Of a stretch of DNA of 64,000 nucleotides, positions 16,691 to 25,916 are shown one piece after another. The DNA is from Bifidobacterium oedipodis. GTDB lineage: Bacteria; Actinomycetota; Actinomycetes; Actinomycetales; Bifidobacteriaceae. Location of the stretch: contig NZ_JAAIII010000001.1 in assembly GCF_012932425.1 (NCBI RefSeq), positions 434,001 to 498,000 of the forward strand, read 5' to 3'. A program made the translations under genes and the position numbers. How positions within the stretch are numbered: position 1 is the first letter of the stretch; each line of letters starts with the position of its first letter. Below the pieces are notes generated by a model. That model was not told where the DNA came from. It searched no databases and was given only the letters and a program-made list of their open reading frames with translations.

Positions 16691-17416
16691 ATGGCTCACA
16701 CACCACAACAACATTCCGCCACCACACAGCGCCAACGCAAGGCAAAAGCGCTTCGCATCGCGAAAATCACAGTCGATGCCGCCATGTTCATCCTGTTCCT
16801 CTACCTCATGGGCTACCAAGCAGGGCGAGGACTCATGGCCCACGCCATACTTGGCATCACACTTTTCGTGCTTTTCGCCGCACACCACCTCTTGAACATG
16901 CGCTGGTTCCGCATGCTTGGGCGCGGACGATACAACACCCAGCGCACACTGTTCGTAGCCATCGACGCACTCCTATGCGCTGCCATGGTGCTCATGGCGG
17001 TCAGCTCAGTACTGATGTCCGGCTCGGTGTTCGAAGCGGCGCCAATCCGCACCACCCAATTCGCCCGAGACCTCCATCTGGCATCCAGCGCATGGGGATT
17101 CCTGCTCATGGCCATCCACTTAGGATTGCATACACGCGGGGCCTTATCGCGAATGCGAGCGCATGCTCGCAACACGGCATTCGATTACGTGCAGTTGCTG
17201 CTCATGGCCCTGATTGCGCTCGCCGGAGTCTGGTGCTTTGCAGACAGTGGCTTGCTTGGAGACATGCTGCTACTCGGCACACGCCGCAACCATGCGGCCG
17301 GCGTGGCGGTCAGTTTCGCCCGATACCTATGCGTGGTGGCGTCCGTATGCATTGCCGTGTACGGACTGTTTTCCATTTCACGGATGGCTACATCGCGTCG
17401 TAGCGGCAAACAGTGA
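16691..17416 (+). CDS. DUF4405 membrane protein (putative heme b carrier)
   Basis: A 241-residue protein with about six membrane segments and His residues placed in them (LFAAHHLLNMRWF, RDLHLASSAWGFLLMAIHLGLH), the pattern of DUF4405 cytochrome-b-like proteins. The family often adjoins flavodoxins, as here. The gene starts 3 bp after the SUMF1-flavodoxin stop with no separate binding site, so translation is probably coupled. I infer that it passes electrons between a membrane carrier and the flavodoxin domain. There is no biochemical evidence for that in the sequence. Confidence 0.75.
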   Translation: MAHTPQQHSATTQRQRKAKALRIAKITVDAAMFILFLYLMGYQAGRGLMAHAILGITLFVLFAAHHLLNMRWFRMLGRGRYNTQRTLFVAIDALLCAAMVLMAVSSVLMSGSVFEAAPIRTTQFARDLHLASSAWGFLLMAIHLGLHTRGALSRMRAHARNTAFDYVQLLLMALIALAGVWCFADSGLLGDMLLLGTRRNHAAGVAVSFARYLCVVASVCIAVYGLFSISRMATSRRSGKQ

Positions 17417-17591
17417 TTCAAAACAGATAAGAGCTGCCGCGGCAAAAGACACGGAGGCTGTGACTGCGTTTGTGGACTGCGGTTCACATCGTGGGATGTT
17501 TTTCAACCGTTCGCTGACAGCGAATTAGGCTCACAGATGGTTTGCCATAAGCATCCATTGTAGTGAGTTGTTTTAGGAGAATGGGAAGAAC

Positions 17592-20003
17592 ATGACAACC
17601 TCAGCCGTCAATGCTGCGGCTACCCCAGCCGGAACCCCGGCGCCGGGTACACTCGAATTCAATAATGATTACACTCCGGCGGAAGCCGAGCGCGTGATCC
17701 GTAACTCCAAGGGTCTGCCGGTCGGCGTAAAGCCGAAGATGGTATGGACCTGGCCCAAAGCCCTGCTGTGGGCGGCCATCGCGATTGTATGCGCATGCGG
17801 GTGGTCCATTTTGGCCGTTTCTCGCGGCGAGCAGATCAGCGCGATCTGGTTCGTCGTCGTGGCACTGTGCTCATACGCCATCGCCTACCGTTTCTACGCG
17901 TATTACATCCAGATGAAGATCATGCGCACCGACGACGCGAACGCCACTCCGGCCGAGCGTGTGCATGACGGTGCGAACTTCGAGCGCGCCGACCGTCGCG
18001 TGCTGTTCGGACAGCACTTCGCCGGCATCTCCGGTGCAGGCCCGCTGGTCGGCCCTATTCTTGCCGCGCAGATGGGCTACCTGCCTTCCGTGATGTGGAT
18101 CATTCTCGGCGTGATCTTCGCCGGCGCCGTGCAGGACATGCTGGTGCTGTGGATTTCCGCCAAGCGCCGCGGCCGTTCCCTGGGCCAGATGGCCACCGAT
18201 GAAATGGGCAAGTTCGGCGGCATGATCCTGTCGATCTTCCTCGTGGTGATGACCGCCATCGCCATGGCGTTCCTTGCGCTTGTGGCCATCAAGGCCATGG
18301 CCGCCTCGCCCTGGGCAGTGTTCTCCATCGGCATGACCATCCCGATCGCACTGCTGATGGGCTGTTATCAGCGTTTCCTGCGCCCCGGTCGCGTAATCGA
18401 AACCACGCTGCTCGGTTTCGTGCTGCTTGTGCTTGACATTGTCGCCGGTGGTTACATCGCCGATTCTCCGGTGCTCGCACCGATTTTCACCCTGACCGCC
18501 CCTCAGCTCGTCATCGCCCTGGTGATCTATTCCTTCGCCGCTGCCGCGCTGCCGCATTGGCTGCTCGTCACCCCGCGCGACTACCTGTCCACCCTGATGA
18601 AGATTGGCACCCTCGTGCTGCTCGTGGTCGGCATCATCATCGCCAACCCGTCTGTCAAGGTGCCGGCGTTGACCGAGCTTGCGTCCACTGCCACCGGCCC
18701 GACCTTCTCCGGTGACCTGTTCCCGTTCCTGTTCATCACCATCGCCTGCGGTGCCCTCTCCGGTTTCCATGGTGCGGTAAGCTCCGGTCTGACGCCGAAG
18801 GCCGTGGAAAAGGAAAACCAGATCCGCATGATCGGCTACGGCTCCATGCTGGTCGAATCCTTCACCGCCGTAATCGCACTTATCGCCGCAATCACCCTGA
18901 GCCAAGGCCTGTATTTCGCCACCAACATGTCTGCCGCGCAGATTCAGGCCACGGCCGGCGAATCCTATTCGGCCGAGGCTTCCGCCGAAGCCAACGCCGT
19001 CGCCGCTGTGAACGCCATGCAGGTTTCCGACATCGAAGGTAACCAGATGCAGGTCACTTGGGACTCCGTCGATGAGAGCGGCAGCCCCAAGACCTACCAA
19101 GGTGAAGAAGCACTCACCAAGGCAGCCTCCGACCTCGGCGAACAGACCATCGTCTCCCGCACCGGCGGCGCAACCACCTTCGCCATGGGCATGGCCAACT
19201 TCCTCAAGTCCTATCTGGGCGGTCAAAACTCACTGGGCTTCTGGTATCACTTCGCCATCATGTTCGAAGCGTTGTTCATCCTCACCACCGTTGATAACGG
19301 CACCCGCGTGGCCCGCTACCAGATTGGTGAAATGCTCGCCAATGTCAAGCGCTTGAAGAAGTTCGGCGATCCGACTTGGCGTCCCGGCAACATCATCACC
19401 ACGCTGGTCGCCACCGGCATGTGGGGCGGCTTGCTGTGGGTGGGTGTCGCCGATGCGAACGGCGGCATCAATGCCATGGTTCCGATCTTCGGCATCTCCA
19501 ACCAGCTGCTCGCGGCTGCCTGCTTCGTGCTCGTAACCGTGTGCGTGGCCAAGATGGGATACAAGAAGTACCTGTGGATTCCCGTTGTGCCGCTGGTATG
19601 GGATGTGGCCGTGACCTTCACCGCCGATTTCCAGAAGATCTTCGGACCGCTGAGCTACTTCGCCACCGCCTCCAAGTACCAGGCGCAGATTGCTTCCGGC
19701 GCTTTGGAAGGTGAGGCTCTGGCCAATGCCAACGCAGCCCTGTTCAACGCCTACCTCGACGGTGTGCTGAGTGTGTTCTTCCTCGTGATGATGGGCATCT
19801 TCGTGATCGTCGGTATCGTCGTGGTCGCCAAAGTGCTGGCCGCCGGCAAGTTCGGTGCCGAAACCACCTCCGAGGAGCTGTTCGTCGAATCCGAATGGTT
19901 CGCACCCTCCGGTCTGATCGCCACCACGCTGGAGAAGAAGGTGCAACGCGAATACAGCGCCAAGCTGCACGAACTCGCACAGAACGCGAAAACCGCAGCC
20001 TGA
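17592..20003 (+). CDS. cstA: carbon starvation protein A (peptide/pyruvate-type transporter)
   Basis: An 803-residue integral membrane protein, the usual CstA length, with many helices. Conserved blocks include FGQHFAGISGAGPLVGPILAAQMGYLPS, FAGAVQDMLVLWISAKRRGRSLGQMA, GFHGAVSSGLTPK and TTVDNGTRVARYQIGEML. Family members import peptides or pyruvate under carbon limitation. The substrate here is not resolved. A soluble insert at residues ~460-515 is Ala/Glu-rich. AGGAGA lies upstream of the ATG. It is followed after 7 bp by the small YbdD/YjiX protein, the usual partner. Confidence 0.92.
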   Translation: MTTSAVNAAATPAGTPAPGTLEFNNDYTPAEAERVIRNSKGLPVGVKPKMVWTWPKALLWAAIAIVCACGWSILAVSRGEQISAIWFVVVALCSYAIAYRFYAYYIQMKIMRTDDANATPAERVHDGANFERADRRVLFGQHFAGISGAGPLVGPILAAQMGYLPSVMWIILGVIFAGAVQDMLVLWISAKRRGRSLGQMATDEMGKFGGMILSIFLVVMTAIAMAFLALVAIKAMAASPWAVFSIGMTIPIALLMGCYQRFLRPGRVIETTLLGFVLLVLDIVAGGYIADSPVLAPIFTLTAPQLVIALVIYSFAAAALPHWLLVTPRDYLSTLMKIGTLVLLVVGIIIANPSVKVPALTELASTATGPTFSGDLFPFLFITIACGALSGFHGAVSSGLTPKAVEKENQIRMIGYGSMLVESFTAVIALIAAITLSQGLYFATNMSAAQIQATAGESYSAEASAEANAVAAVNAMQVSDIEGNQMQVTWDSVDESGSPKTYQGEEALTKAASDLGEQTIVSRTGGATTFAMGMANFLKSYLGGQNSLGFWYHFAIMFEALFILTTVDNGTRVARYQIGEMLANVKRLKKFGDPTWRPGNIITTLVATGMWGGLLWVGVADANGGINAMVPIFGISNQLLAAACFVLVTVCVAKMGYKKYLWIPVVPLVWDVAVTFTADFQKIFGPLSYFATASKYQAQIASGALEGEALANANAALFNAYLDGVLSVFFLVMMGIFVIVGIVVVAKVLAAGKFGAETTSEELFVESEWFAPSGLIATTLEKKVQREYSAKLHELAQNAKTAA

Positions 20004-20010
20004 ACTGGAT

Positions 20011-20217
20011 ATGTTGATGATTATCGATCGATTGAAAAACGCATGGCAAGGTATCGTCTGGTATCTGCGTGAGATCAGCGGCGAAGCCCGATACGACCAT
20101 TATCTTGAGCATTTTGCCACTGATCATCCCGGTGAAACCCCGATGAGCGAAGTCGAATACCTGCGTGCCCGCGAGGAATACGACCGACATCATCCCAACA
20201 CCAGTTGCTGCTGCTGA
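20011..20217 (+). CDS. YbdD/YjiX family small protein, CstA partner
   Basis: A 68-residue protein (MIIDRLKNAWQGIVWYLREISGEARYDHYLEHFATDHPGETPMSEVEYLRAREEYDRHH) matching the YbdD/YjiX family, which is encoded next to CstA-type carriers and is needed for their function in characterised relatives. It ends in three Cys residues (TSCCC), as family members often do. It starts 7 bp after cstA and is clearly in the same operon. A strong palindromic terminator follows at once. Confidence 0.9.
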   Translation: MLMIIDRLKNAWQGIVWYLREISGEARYDHYLEHFATDHPGETPMSEVEYLRAREEYDRHHPNTSCCC

Positions 20218-20221
20218 GCTG

Positions 20222-20249
20222 AAGAAGCCCCTCATATGAGGGGCTTCTT
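20222..20249. terminator. 28-bp perfect palindrome, bidirectional terminator
   Basis: AAGAAGCCCCTCAT (20222-20235) and its exact complement (20236-20249) make a perfect palindrome with A- and T-flanked ends. It sits 5 bp after the ybdD-like stop and 22 bp from the stop of the convergent MATE gene, so it can serve both. Confidence 0.8.
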
Positions 20250-20270
20250 GCGTATTGAATGACGTTGTCG

Positions 20271-21716
20271 CTACTTGCGATAAGACGGACGATAGTAAAC
20301 GAGCGAGCCAATCACCAACGCAGCGGTGATAGCCAGGCTAATCGGATACACCATCATAATTGTAGTGAAATTACGGTGCGCCGGGAACACGAACGCAATC
20401 CATCCGATGCGTGTGCCGCACACACCGAGCACGGTAAGCAGAGCCGGCACCAACGAAATGCCGAATCCGCGCAGATAGCCCGATGCCAGATCGTAGGCCA
20501 CGGAGAAAATGTAGCCGATGAACACCAACACCAGACGCGTGTATCCAATGCCGACCGCATCCGGGTCGTGCACGAATATCGTCAGCATGCTATGGCCGAA
20601 CAGCAGCACCAGAGCGATTACCGACGCTGTGATAATCACATCCTCCAGATAGCAGATGGCCAGCACGCGACGACAACGGGCGTTCTGCCCGGCGCCATGG
20701 TTCTGCCCGGTAAAAGTGGCGCAAGCCTGGGAGAAGGAATTGAACACTTGGTAGGCAAGCGCTTCGATGTTGAATGCGGCGCTGGAAGCGGCGATTACCG
20801 TGGAGCCGAGGCTGTTGATCGCACCTTGGATAATCACATTGGCGAAGGCGAACACCGCACCCTGCAATCCAGCAGGCACACCAATGCGCAGAATGGCGCG
20901 CAGGGCCATGCCATCCACTTGCAATGCACGCAGATCGACCTGAATGGGGGAGTCGGTGTGCGTAAGTTTTCGCAGCAACAGCATCGAACTGAACGCATTG
21001 GACAGCACGGTGGCGCATGCCACACCCGCCACCGACCAGTGGAAGCCGGCCGTCAGCAGCAATCCCAGTCCCACATTGAGCACTCCTGCCATGGCGAGCG
21101 CTTTAAGCGGCGTGGCGGTATCGCCGATGGAACGGAAGATCGCGGCCTCGAAGTTGTAGAGCAGGATTACCGGCAAACCAATCAGATAGATGCGCAGATA
21201 CACCAATGCCAATGGAAGCACGTCAGCTGGTACGTTCAACAGCTTCAGGATGGCGACGGCACCAAGCTCGCCGATGATGGCGCAAATAATGCCGCCGACA
21301 ACGGCCATAATGATCGCAGTGTGCACTGCTTTGCGCACTGCATCATGATTGCCACGGCCGATGGCATTGGCAATCACCACGTTGGCGCCGAGCGAAACGC
21401 CGATGAAGAGGTTGACGACCAGCATGACGATGAAACTGTTCGCGCCCACCGCTGCCACGGCCTGTGTATCCTGGGAGCCGGAAAAGTTGCCGACGATGGC
21501 CACGCCCGTCGCGTTGAACAACTGTTCGAGCATGCCCGTCGCTGCCACCGGCAAGGCGAACATGAGCACACGATTCCAAATAGGGCCATCCAACATATTA
21601 ATGCCAGCGCGTTTGCCCGTTGCATCAGGTTTATTGGTCATATTGCGTGTATTATTCTTATGAGATTCTCCGGATTGCGGCATACTGGTGTACTGGTGTG
21701 TGTGATTGTTACGCAT
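20271..21716 (-). CDS. MATE family efflux transporter
   Basis: A ~481-residue, 12-TM MATE exporter. It opens its first helix with MLDGPIWNRVLMFALPVAATGMLEQLFNATGVAIVGNFSG and has the mirrored half at ILRIGVPAGLQGAVFAFANVIIQGAINSLGS, the family's two-fold repeat. It should export organic cations or drugs by H+ or Na+ antiport. The ATG at 21716 is chosen because AGGA lies five bases upstream, giving a ~38-residue polar N-terminus. In-frame ATGs at 21722 and 21737, and a later one at MTNKPDATG, are alternatives. It is convergent with the cstA operon and divergent from the MBL gene. Confidence 0.85.
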   Translation of the reverse strand: MRNNHTHQYTSMPQSGESHKNNTRNMTNKPDATGKRAGINMLDGPIWNRVLMFALPVAATGMLEQLFNATGVAIVGNFSGSQDTQAVAAVGANSFIVMLVVNLFIGVSLGANVVIANAIGRGNHDAVRKAVHTAIIMAVVGGIICAIIGELGAVAILKLLNVPADVLPLALVYLRIYLIGLPVILLYNFEAAIFRSIGDTATPLKALAMAGVLNVGLGLLLTAGFHWSVAGVACATVLSNAFSSMLLLRKLTHTDSPIQVDLRALQVDGMALRAILRIGVPAGLQGAVFAFANVIIQGAINSLGSTVIAASSAAFNIEALAYQVFNSFSQACATFTGQNHGAGQNARCRRVLAICYLEDVIITASVIALVLLFGHSMLTIFVHDPDAVGIGYTRLVLVFIGYIFSVAYDLASGYLRGFGISLVPALLTVLGVCGTRIGWIAFVFPAHRNFTTIMMVYPISLAITAALVIGSLVYYRPSYRK

Positions 21717-21937
21717 CGTCATCCTAATTCTTCGCAATCGTGTTATTGAGCGATAAACAGACCAATTTCACGATTATTATTCGCAGGGATTATAGGAGTG
21801 GTAATTTGTTGTGGCCAATGCCTGATTGTTATGGTGCACTCAAGCAAATAAGCATAATGAAATACCGCAAATAAGAACGAGATATGAAAAAATAGTGGCA
21901 TAAATCCAATGTTGAGTCACGCAAAGGAGCGTACAAC

Positions 21938-23188
21938 GTGAAGCATATATGGCAGTGGAGCCGTTCGGCTATCAGCTATCTGGCTATGATCACTACCGCC
22001 ACGCTTGTCCTTGGATGTGTAGCAGGCTGCAGTTCCTCAACTAACACAATCGATTCGACCACAGCCGGCACGGATTCCGATAAGCAAGAAACCGTCGTGC
22101 AACTTACGGATCTTAAAGCGCATTTCATTGATGTTGGTCAAGGCGATTCCGAATTCCTGCAACTGCCTGACGGCAAGACGATGCTGATTGACGCCGGCGA
22201 GGCGGCAAGCGGAACAACCGTGGTCGACTATCTCAACAGCCAGGATGTTGAAGCGATTGACTATCTTGTGGCAACGCATCCTCATTCCGATCATGTGGGA
22301 GGACTCATCGGCGTCCTCGATGAGTTTGATATTGGCGAAGTATGGATGCCTGATGCGAGTGAGGGCACCGAAACCTACAACGAATTTCTTGACGCCGTTG
22401 AATCGGAGGATTGCGAGGTCAACAAAGCCACTGCCGGGGAGCAAATCATTGACGAAGACGCCGGCTATGAGGTTGCTGTGCTTGGCCCGCAAAGCAATAT
22501 TCAATCCGATGATATGAATCATTATTCCATCGTTCTGAAGGTTACGTACGGCGATACGGCGATGCTGTTCACTGGCGACGCCCCGGCCGCATCCATCGTC
22601 GAGGATGATCCCGGGCACGTGGATGTGCTTAAAGCGGCCCATCATGGCAGTGCAACGGGAACGGACGCGGCCGTCATGGAGGCTACCAGTCCAACCAATA
22701 TCATCATGTCCTATGCCGAGGGCAATGATTACGGTCATCCCGATCAGAGCGCCCTTGATGCGGCAGCAGGAGCGAGCGCCAAAGTCTACAGCACTGCCGC
22801 GAATGGCAATATTGTCGTCACCTCCGATGGCAAAAGTGTCACGGTCTCCACAGCGCGAACGGGTGATGTGGTAGCCGGCGTAAGTGCTGAAGAAAAGGCT
22901 CGTCGAGAATCGGAAGAGAAAGCCCGGCAAGAAGCCGAGGCTCAAGCCGCAGCTGAGGAACAAGCGCGTCAGGAGGCGGAAGCAGCCGCTGCGGCTCAGG
23001 CACAGGCTGAAGCTCAAGCCTTGCAAGAGCAGCAGGCTCAGCAGGAAACCGTATACCTCACGCCTACGGGAGAGAAATATCATCGTGCAGGATGCCGCAC
23101 CATGAACCGTACGAAAAATCCGATCCCTGTAAGCAAACAGGAGGCAATCAACCGAGGCTACGGACCATGTGGCGTTTGCCATCCGTGA
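21938..23188 (+). CDS. secreted lipoprotein ComEC/Rec2-like MBL-fold hydrolase with C-terminal Cys motif
   Basis: A 416-residue protein starting at GTG 21938, with AAGGAG nine bases upstream. A signal peptide ends in VAGC (Cys31, with VLGC at 27 as alternative), so it is probably a lipoprotein. Residues ~58-300 are the ComEC/Rec2-type metallo-beta-lactamase fold: AHFIDVGQGDSEFLQLPDGKTMLIDAGE, then HPHSDHVGG (114-122), TGDAP, and AAHHGS. Residues ~306-376 are a long Ala/Glu/Gln coiled coil. The C-terminus is an Ada-like H-x3-C...C-x2-C motif (YHRAGCRTM...GPCGVCHP). It lacks the channel domain of ComEC. An extracellular nuclease or phosphodiesterase role is an inference. DUF3006 follows, its usual partner. 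Confidence 0.85.
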   Translation: MKHIWQWSRSAISYLAMITTATLVLGCVAGCSSSTNTIDSTTAGTDSDKQETVVQLTDLKAHFIDVGQGDSEFLQLPDGKTMLIDAGEAASGTTVVDYLNSQDVEAIDYLVATHPHSDHVGGLIGVLDEFDIGEVWMPDASEGTETYNEFLDAVESEDCEVNKATAGEQIIDEDAGYEVAVLGPQSNIQSDDMNHYSIVLKVTYGDTAMLFTGDAPAASIVEDDPGHVDVLKAAHHGSATGTDAAVMEATSPTNIIMSYAEGNDYGHPDQSALDAAAGASAKVYSTAANGNIVVTSDGKSVTVSTARTGDVVAGVSAEEKARRESEEKARQEAEAQAAAEEQARQEAEAAAAAQAQAEAQALQEQQAQQETVYLTPTGEKYHRAGCRTMNRTKNPIPVSKQEAINRGYGPCGVCHP

Positions 23189-23220
23189 GTACACCGAACA
23201 GTTCTGCAAGGAGGAACAGC

Positions 23221-23445
23221 ATGCTGATCATTGACAGAATCGAGAACGATACGGCCGTCGTGGAAACACCCGAAGGGCACATCCATGTTCCCGTGGCGAA
23301 TATCGAGGGCAGGGTGCGGGATGGTGCCGTGCTCATTGAGAAGGATACTGATGCGTACATCGTCGATGAGGATGAGACGAACGTTCGAGCCGAGATGTCA
23401 AAGACTCGCACCAAAGCGTTATTCGAACGGACGATCAGACGATGA
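23221..23445 (+). CDS. DUF3006 domain protein
   Basis: A 74-residue protein (IIDRIENDTAVVETPEGHIHVPVANIEGRVRDGAVLIE) typical of DUF3006, a small beta-rich domain of unknown role that recurs beside or fused to secreted ComEC-like MBL hydrolases. The ATG at 23221 has a strong AAGGAGG upstream. It begins 32 bp after the MBL gene and the two are probably co-expressed. The gap to the next gene (23446-23598) shows nothing recognisable. Confidence 0.8.
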   Translation: MLIIDRIENDTAVVETPEGHIHVPVANIEGRVRDGAVLIEKDTDAYIVDEDETNVRAEMSKTRTKALFERTIRR

Positions 23446-23598
23446 ACAGTGAGCTCAAAACGTTGGAATGACGCCGATGCAACCACAGGTTGCGCGGGAT
23501 TTTCAGAATGCGACCGCAAGTTGGTAGCGCCAAATGGGGCAGATAGCGCATAGTGAGGCCATACACTGAAGCGCGTAACTATGTAAAGGAGTCCCACG

Positions 23599-24690
23599 AT
23601 GAGCTTCCGTGACAATCTGCAATATTTGCGAGCGAGCCGTAATCTGACACAGGAGCGTCTGGCAATGTTGTTGGGCGTCTCACGCCAGTCCATATCCAAA
23701 TGGGAAAGCGAAAAGGCTTATCCCGAAATGGATAAGCTGATGATGATCTGCGATCTGTTCGGCTGCACGTTGGACGATCTGGTTATGGGTGATGTGCGCA
23801 ATCCTGCCAAGGCTCTGGCATCGACTGATTCGCCAGTTCGTGATTCACCTGCAACATCCGCAGTTTCCGATGACGATCATGTTCAGGATCAACAAGTTCC
23901 GGACGGCGGCTTACGGACGATGACCTCTGCGGAACCGGCGCAGGATATGACCGGTTACGACGATCATGTGCGCCGGTTCGCCGTAATGATGGCGTCAGGT
24001 GTTGCAGCAGTTACTGTCGGCGTAGGTGTGGCGAATCTGTTCGACGAACACTATTCGATTATCGGGCCAAGTCCATGGAACGAAGTCCTATCCGCACTGT
24101 TTGTCCTCGTGGGCGCGGTAATAGGACTTGCTTTGCTGATTCCTGGCGGCCTGGCACATCACGAGTTCAATCGCCGGCATCCATTCATCGAAGATTTCTA
24201 CACCGATGCTGATCGAACATATGCCGCACGACGTACCGCCGTGGGCGTGGTCGTTGGCATCGCCGTTATCATCGCTGGCCTTACGATGACAATATACGCC
24301 GAAGAAGTGCTGCTCGCCGACGACGGGTGGCCGGTATGCCTGATGATGATCGCGTCAGCAATCGGCGTGTGGCTGTTCATCTATGTGGGCATCCGTTATG
24401 CGTTGATGAATATCGACGAGCGTAATGCGTCTTTGGAAAAGGAACGCAAGGAACGTTCCGGCGAACATGACCGCTATGCAGAGCTCACCGGCGCGGTATG
24501 CGGCATCATCATGATCATTGCCACCATCATCGGTATGCTGCTGCTGTTTACGGGCGAGCCCATCGACGAGATGAATCAGTCCAGCGGATGGCAAACCGGA
24601 CAGGGCCTGTTCTGGCTGCCCTGGCCCATCGGCGGCCTATGCTGCGGCATTGCCACGCTGATCATCCAAATCTTCAAGAACCGTCGATAG
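23599..24690 (+). CDS. XRE regulator with membrane-bound C-terminal domain
   Basis: A 363-residue protein with a canonical N-terminal HTH, SFRDNLQYLRASRNLTQERLAMLLGVSRQSISKWESEKAYPEMDKLMMICDLFGCTLDDLV (residues ~2-63). A polar linker (~70-130) follows, then about six hydrophobic segments (MMASGVAAVTVGVGVANLF, ALFVLVGAVIGLALLIPGG, GVVVGIAVIIAGLTMTIY, and so on). It is probably a membrane-tethered one-component regulator sensing envelope or small-molecule signals, but no ligand is known. AAAGGAG precedes the ATG. It is followed after 11 bp by grpB and may be co-transcribed with it. Confidence 0.8.
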   Translation: MSFRDNLQYLRASRNLTQERLAMLLGVSRQSISKWESEKAYPEMDKLMMICDLFGCTLDDLVMGDVRNPAKALASTDSPVRDSPATSAVSDDDHVQDQQVPDGGLRTMTSAEPAQDMTGYDDHVRRFAVMMASGVAAVTVGVGVANLFDEHYSIIGPSPWNEVLSALFVLVGAVIGLALLIPGGLAHHEFNRRHPFIEDFYTDADRTYAARRTAVGVVVGIAVIIAGLTMTIYAEEVLLADDGWPVCLMMIASAIGVWLFIYVGIRYALMNIDERNASLEKERKERSGEHDRYAELTGAVCGIIMIIATIIGMLLLFTGEPIDEMNQSSGWQTGQGLFWLPWPIGGLCCGIATLIIQIFKNRR

Positions 24691-24701
24691 GAGCAAAGTC
24701 A

Positions 24702-25253
24702 ATGTTGAATGGTTTGCCAAGAGGCACTGTGCGGCTGATGGCCCATCACTATGAATGGGATGAAGAGGCGAAGCGAACCATTGAAGACCTGCGTCATATT
24801 CTGGGTAATGCCGCCATTGATATCCAACATATTGGCAGCACGGCAATTCCTTCGATTTGCGCAAAACCCATAATCGACATTGTCATAGGCGTGGAGAAGG
24901 TGGCCGTGATCGCGCGTTACGCACAACCTCTGGAAAACAATGGTTATATTATTCGCGGCGAAGACGTTCAAGAACAGCTTCTCCTGGTGAAAGGCGATTT
25001 TGAACAAGATACCAGAACGCACCATATTCACGTAGTGAAATGGAATGGTGAGGCATGGAACAATTACATCAATTTGCGTGATTATCTCAACGCGTTCCCG
25101 GAAAAAGCCGCAGCATACGGTGGTCTCAAACAACAACTTGCGATTCGATTTCCTCAGGATCGTATGCAATACACGAATGGCAAGCAATCAATGATCAACG
25201 AATTGCTTGAAGAAGCAAAACTATGGCGAGCTCAACAATCGTGCCATGCATGA
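24702..25253 (+). CDS. GrpB family (UPF0157) nucleotidyltransferase-like protein
   Basis: A 183-residue protein with the GrpB signature IQHIGSTAIPSICAKPIIDIVIGV (HxGST...K-P-I-I-D) of the nucleotidyltransferase fold and a C-terminal RTHHIHVVKWNGEAWNNYINLRDYL. It is a cytoplasmic protein whose role is not known in most bacteria; relatives act on CoA or nucleotides. The ATG at 24702 is chosen for TAGGAG upstream. In-frame sequence further upstream overlaps the XRE gene and is not coding. It ends 3 bp before the convergent response-regulator stop. Confidence 0.85.
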   Translation: MLNGLPRGTVRLMAHHYEWDEEAKRTIEDLRHILGNAAIDIQHIGSTAIPSICAKPIIDIVIGVEKVAVIARYAQPLENNGYIIRGEDVQEQLLLVKGDFEQDTRTHHIHVVKWNGEAWNNYINLRDYLNAFPEKAAAYGGLKQQLAIRFPQDRMQYTNGKQSMINELLEEAKLWRAQQSCHA

Positions 25254-25256
25254 AGC

Positions 25257-25916
25257 TCAGCGATGGGCATTGATCCAGAAGATGGCAAGCTGGGTGCGAT
25301 TGGACAGATGCAGTTTGTCAAGGATGCCGCTGATGCGGTTGCGCACCGTGCCTTCGGAAAGGAACAGCTTCGCGGCGATTTCGCGATTATCGAACCCTTC
25401 CGCGACCAGCATGGCGATATCGCGCTCGCGGCCGGACAGTGTATCTTCGAGGTTTTCAAGGCCTGGCGCATCGCTTGTACCGACTGTGGTCTCTGTGGCG
25501 TTCTTTGATCCGGTGAGTTTGCCGAGTACTTCGGCACCGAGCACCACTTGCCCGGCCATCACCGCCTGTACTGCCGGTGCCACCGAGGTCACATCCTGTT
25601 TGATAAGATAGCCCTTCGCACCCAATGCCATGGCTTGATCAATATATGATTTGTCCGCGAAGGTGGTGAGGAACAGGATACGGGCCGCCTTGTCGAATTC
25701 GAGGATGCGGCGAGCGGCTTCGAGCCCGTCCATGCCGGGCATTTGGATGTCAATGAGCATCACGTCGGGTCGCATCGCCGGGCCGGATTGGTACTGTTCC
25801 AACGCTTCGATCCCATCGTTGGCGGTCCACACCACCTCCGCAGTGCCGGTCGCCTGAAGAATCGTGGCGAGCGACGAACATACGATGGCGTCGTCGTCCG
25901 CAATGGCCACTTTCAT
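25257..25916 (-). CDS. NarL/LuxR-type response regulator (LnrK-like)
   Basis: A 219-residue regulator. The receiver domain (~1-120) carries the phospho-acceptor in DVMLIDIQMPGMDG, an acidic pair IADDDA, and the Lys of KGYLIKQD. The LuxR HTH (~150-212) is SGRERDIAMLVAEGFDNREIAAKLFLSEGTVRNRISGILDKLHLSNRTQLAIF. Its start overlaps the histidine kinase stop as ATGA (25916-25913), so the two are coupled. The adjacent divergent ABC genes are the likely targets. Confidence 0.9.
   Translation of the reverse strand: MKVAIADDDAIVCSSLATILQATGTAEVVWTANDGIEALEQYQSGPAMRPDVMLIDIQMPGMDGLEAARRILEFDKAARILFLTTFADKSYIDQAMALGAKGYLIKQDVTSVAPAVQAVMAGQVVLGAEVLGKLTGSKNATETTVGTSDAPGLENLEDTLSGRERDIAMLVAEGFDNREIAAKLFLSEGTVRNRISGILDKLHLSNRTQLAIFWINAHR

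Noticed and set aside
17871-19226. 451-codon minus-strand frame opposite cstA
   Set aside because: Rich in His, Gly and Asp with no domain, as expected for the antisense of a membrane protein gene.
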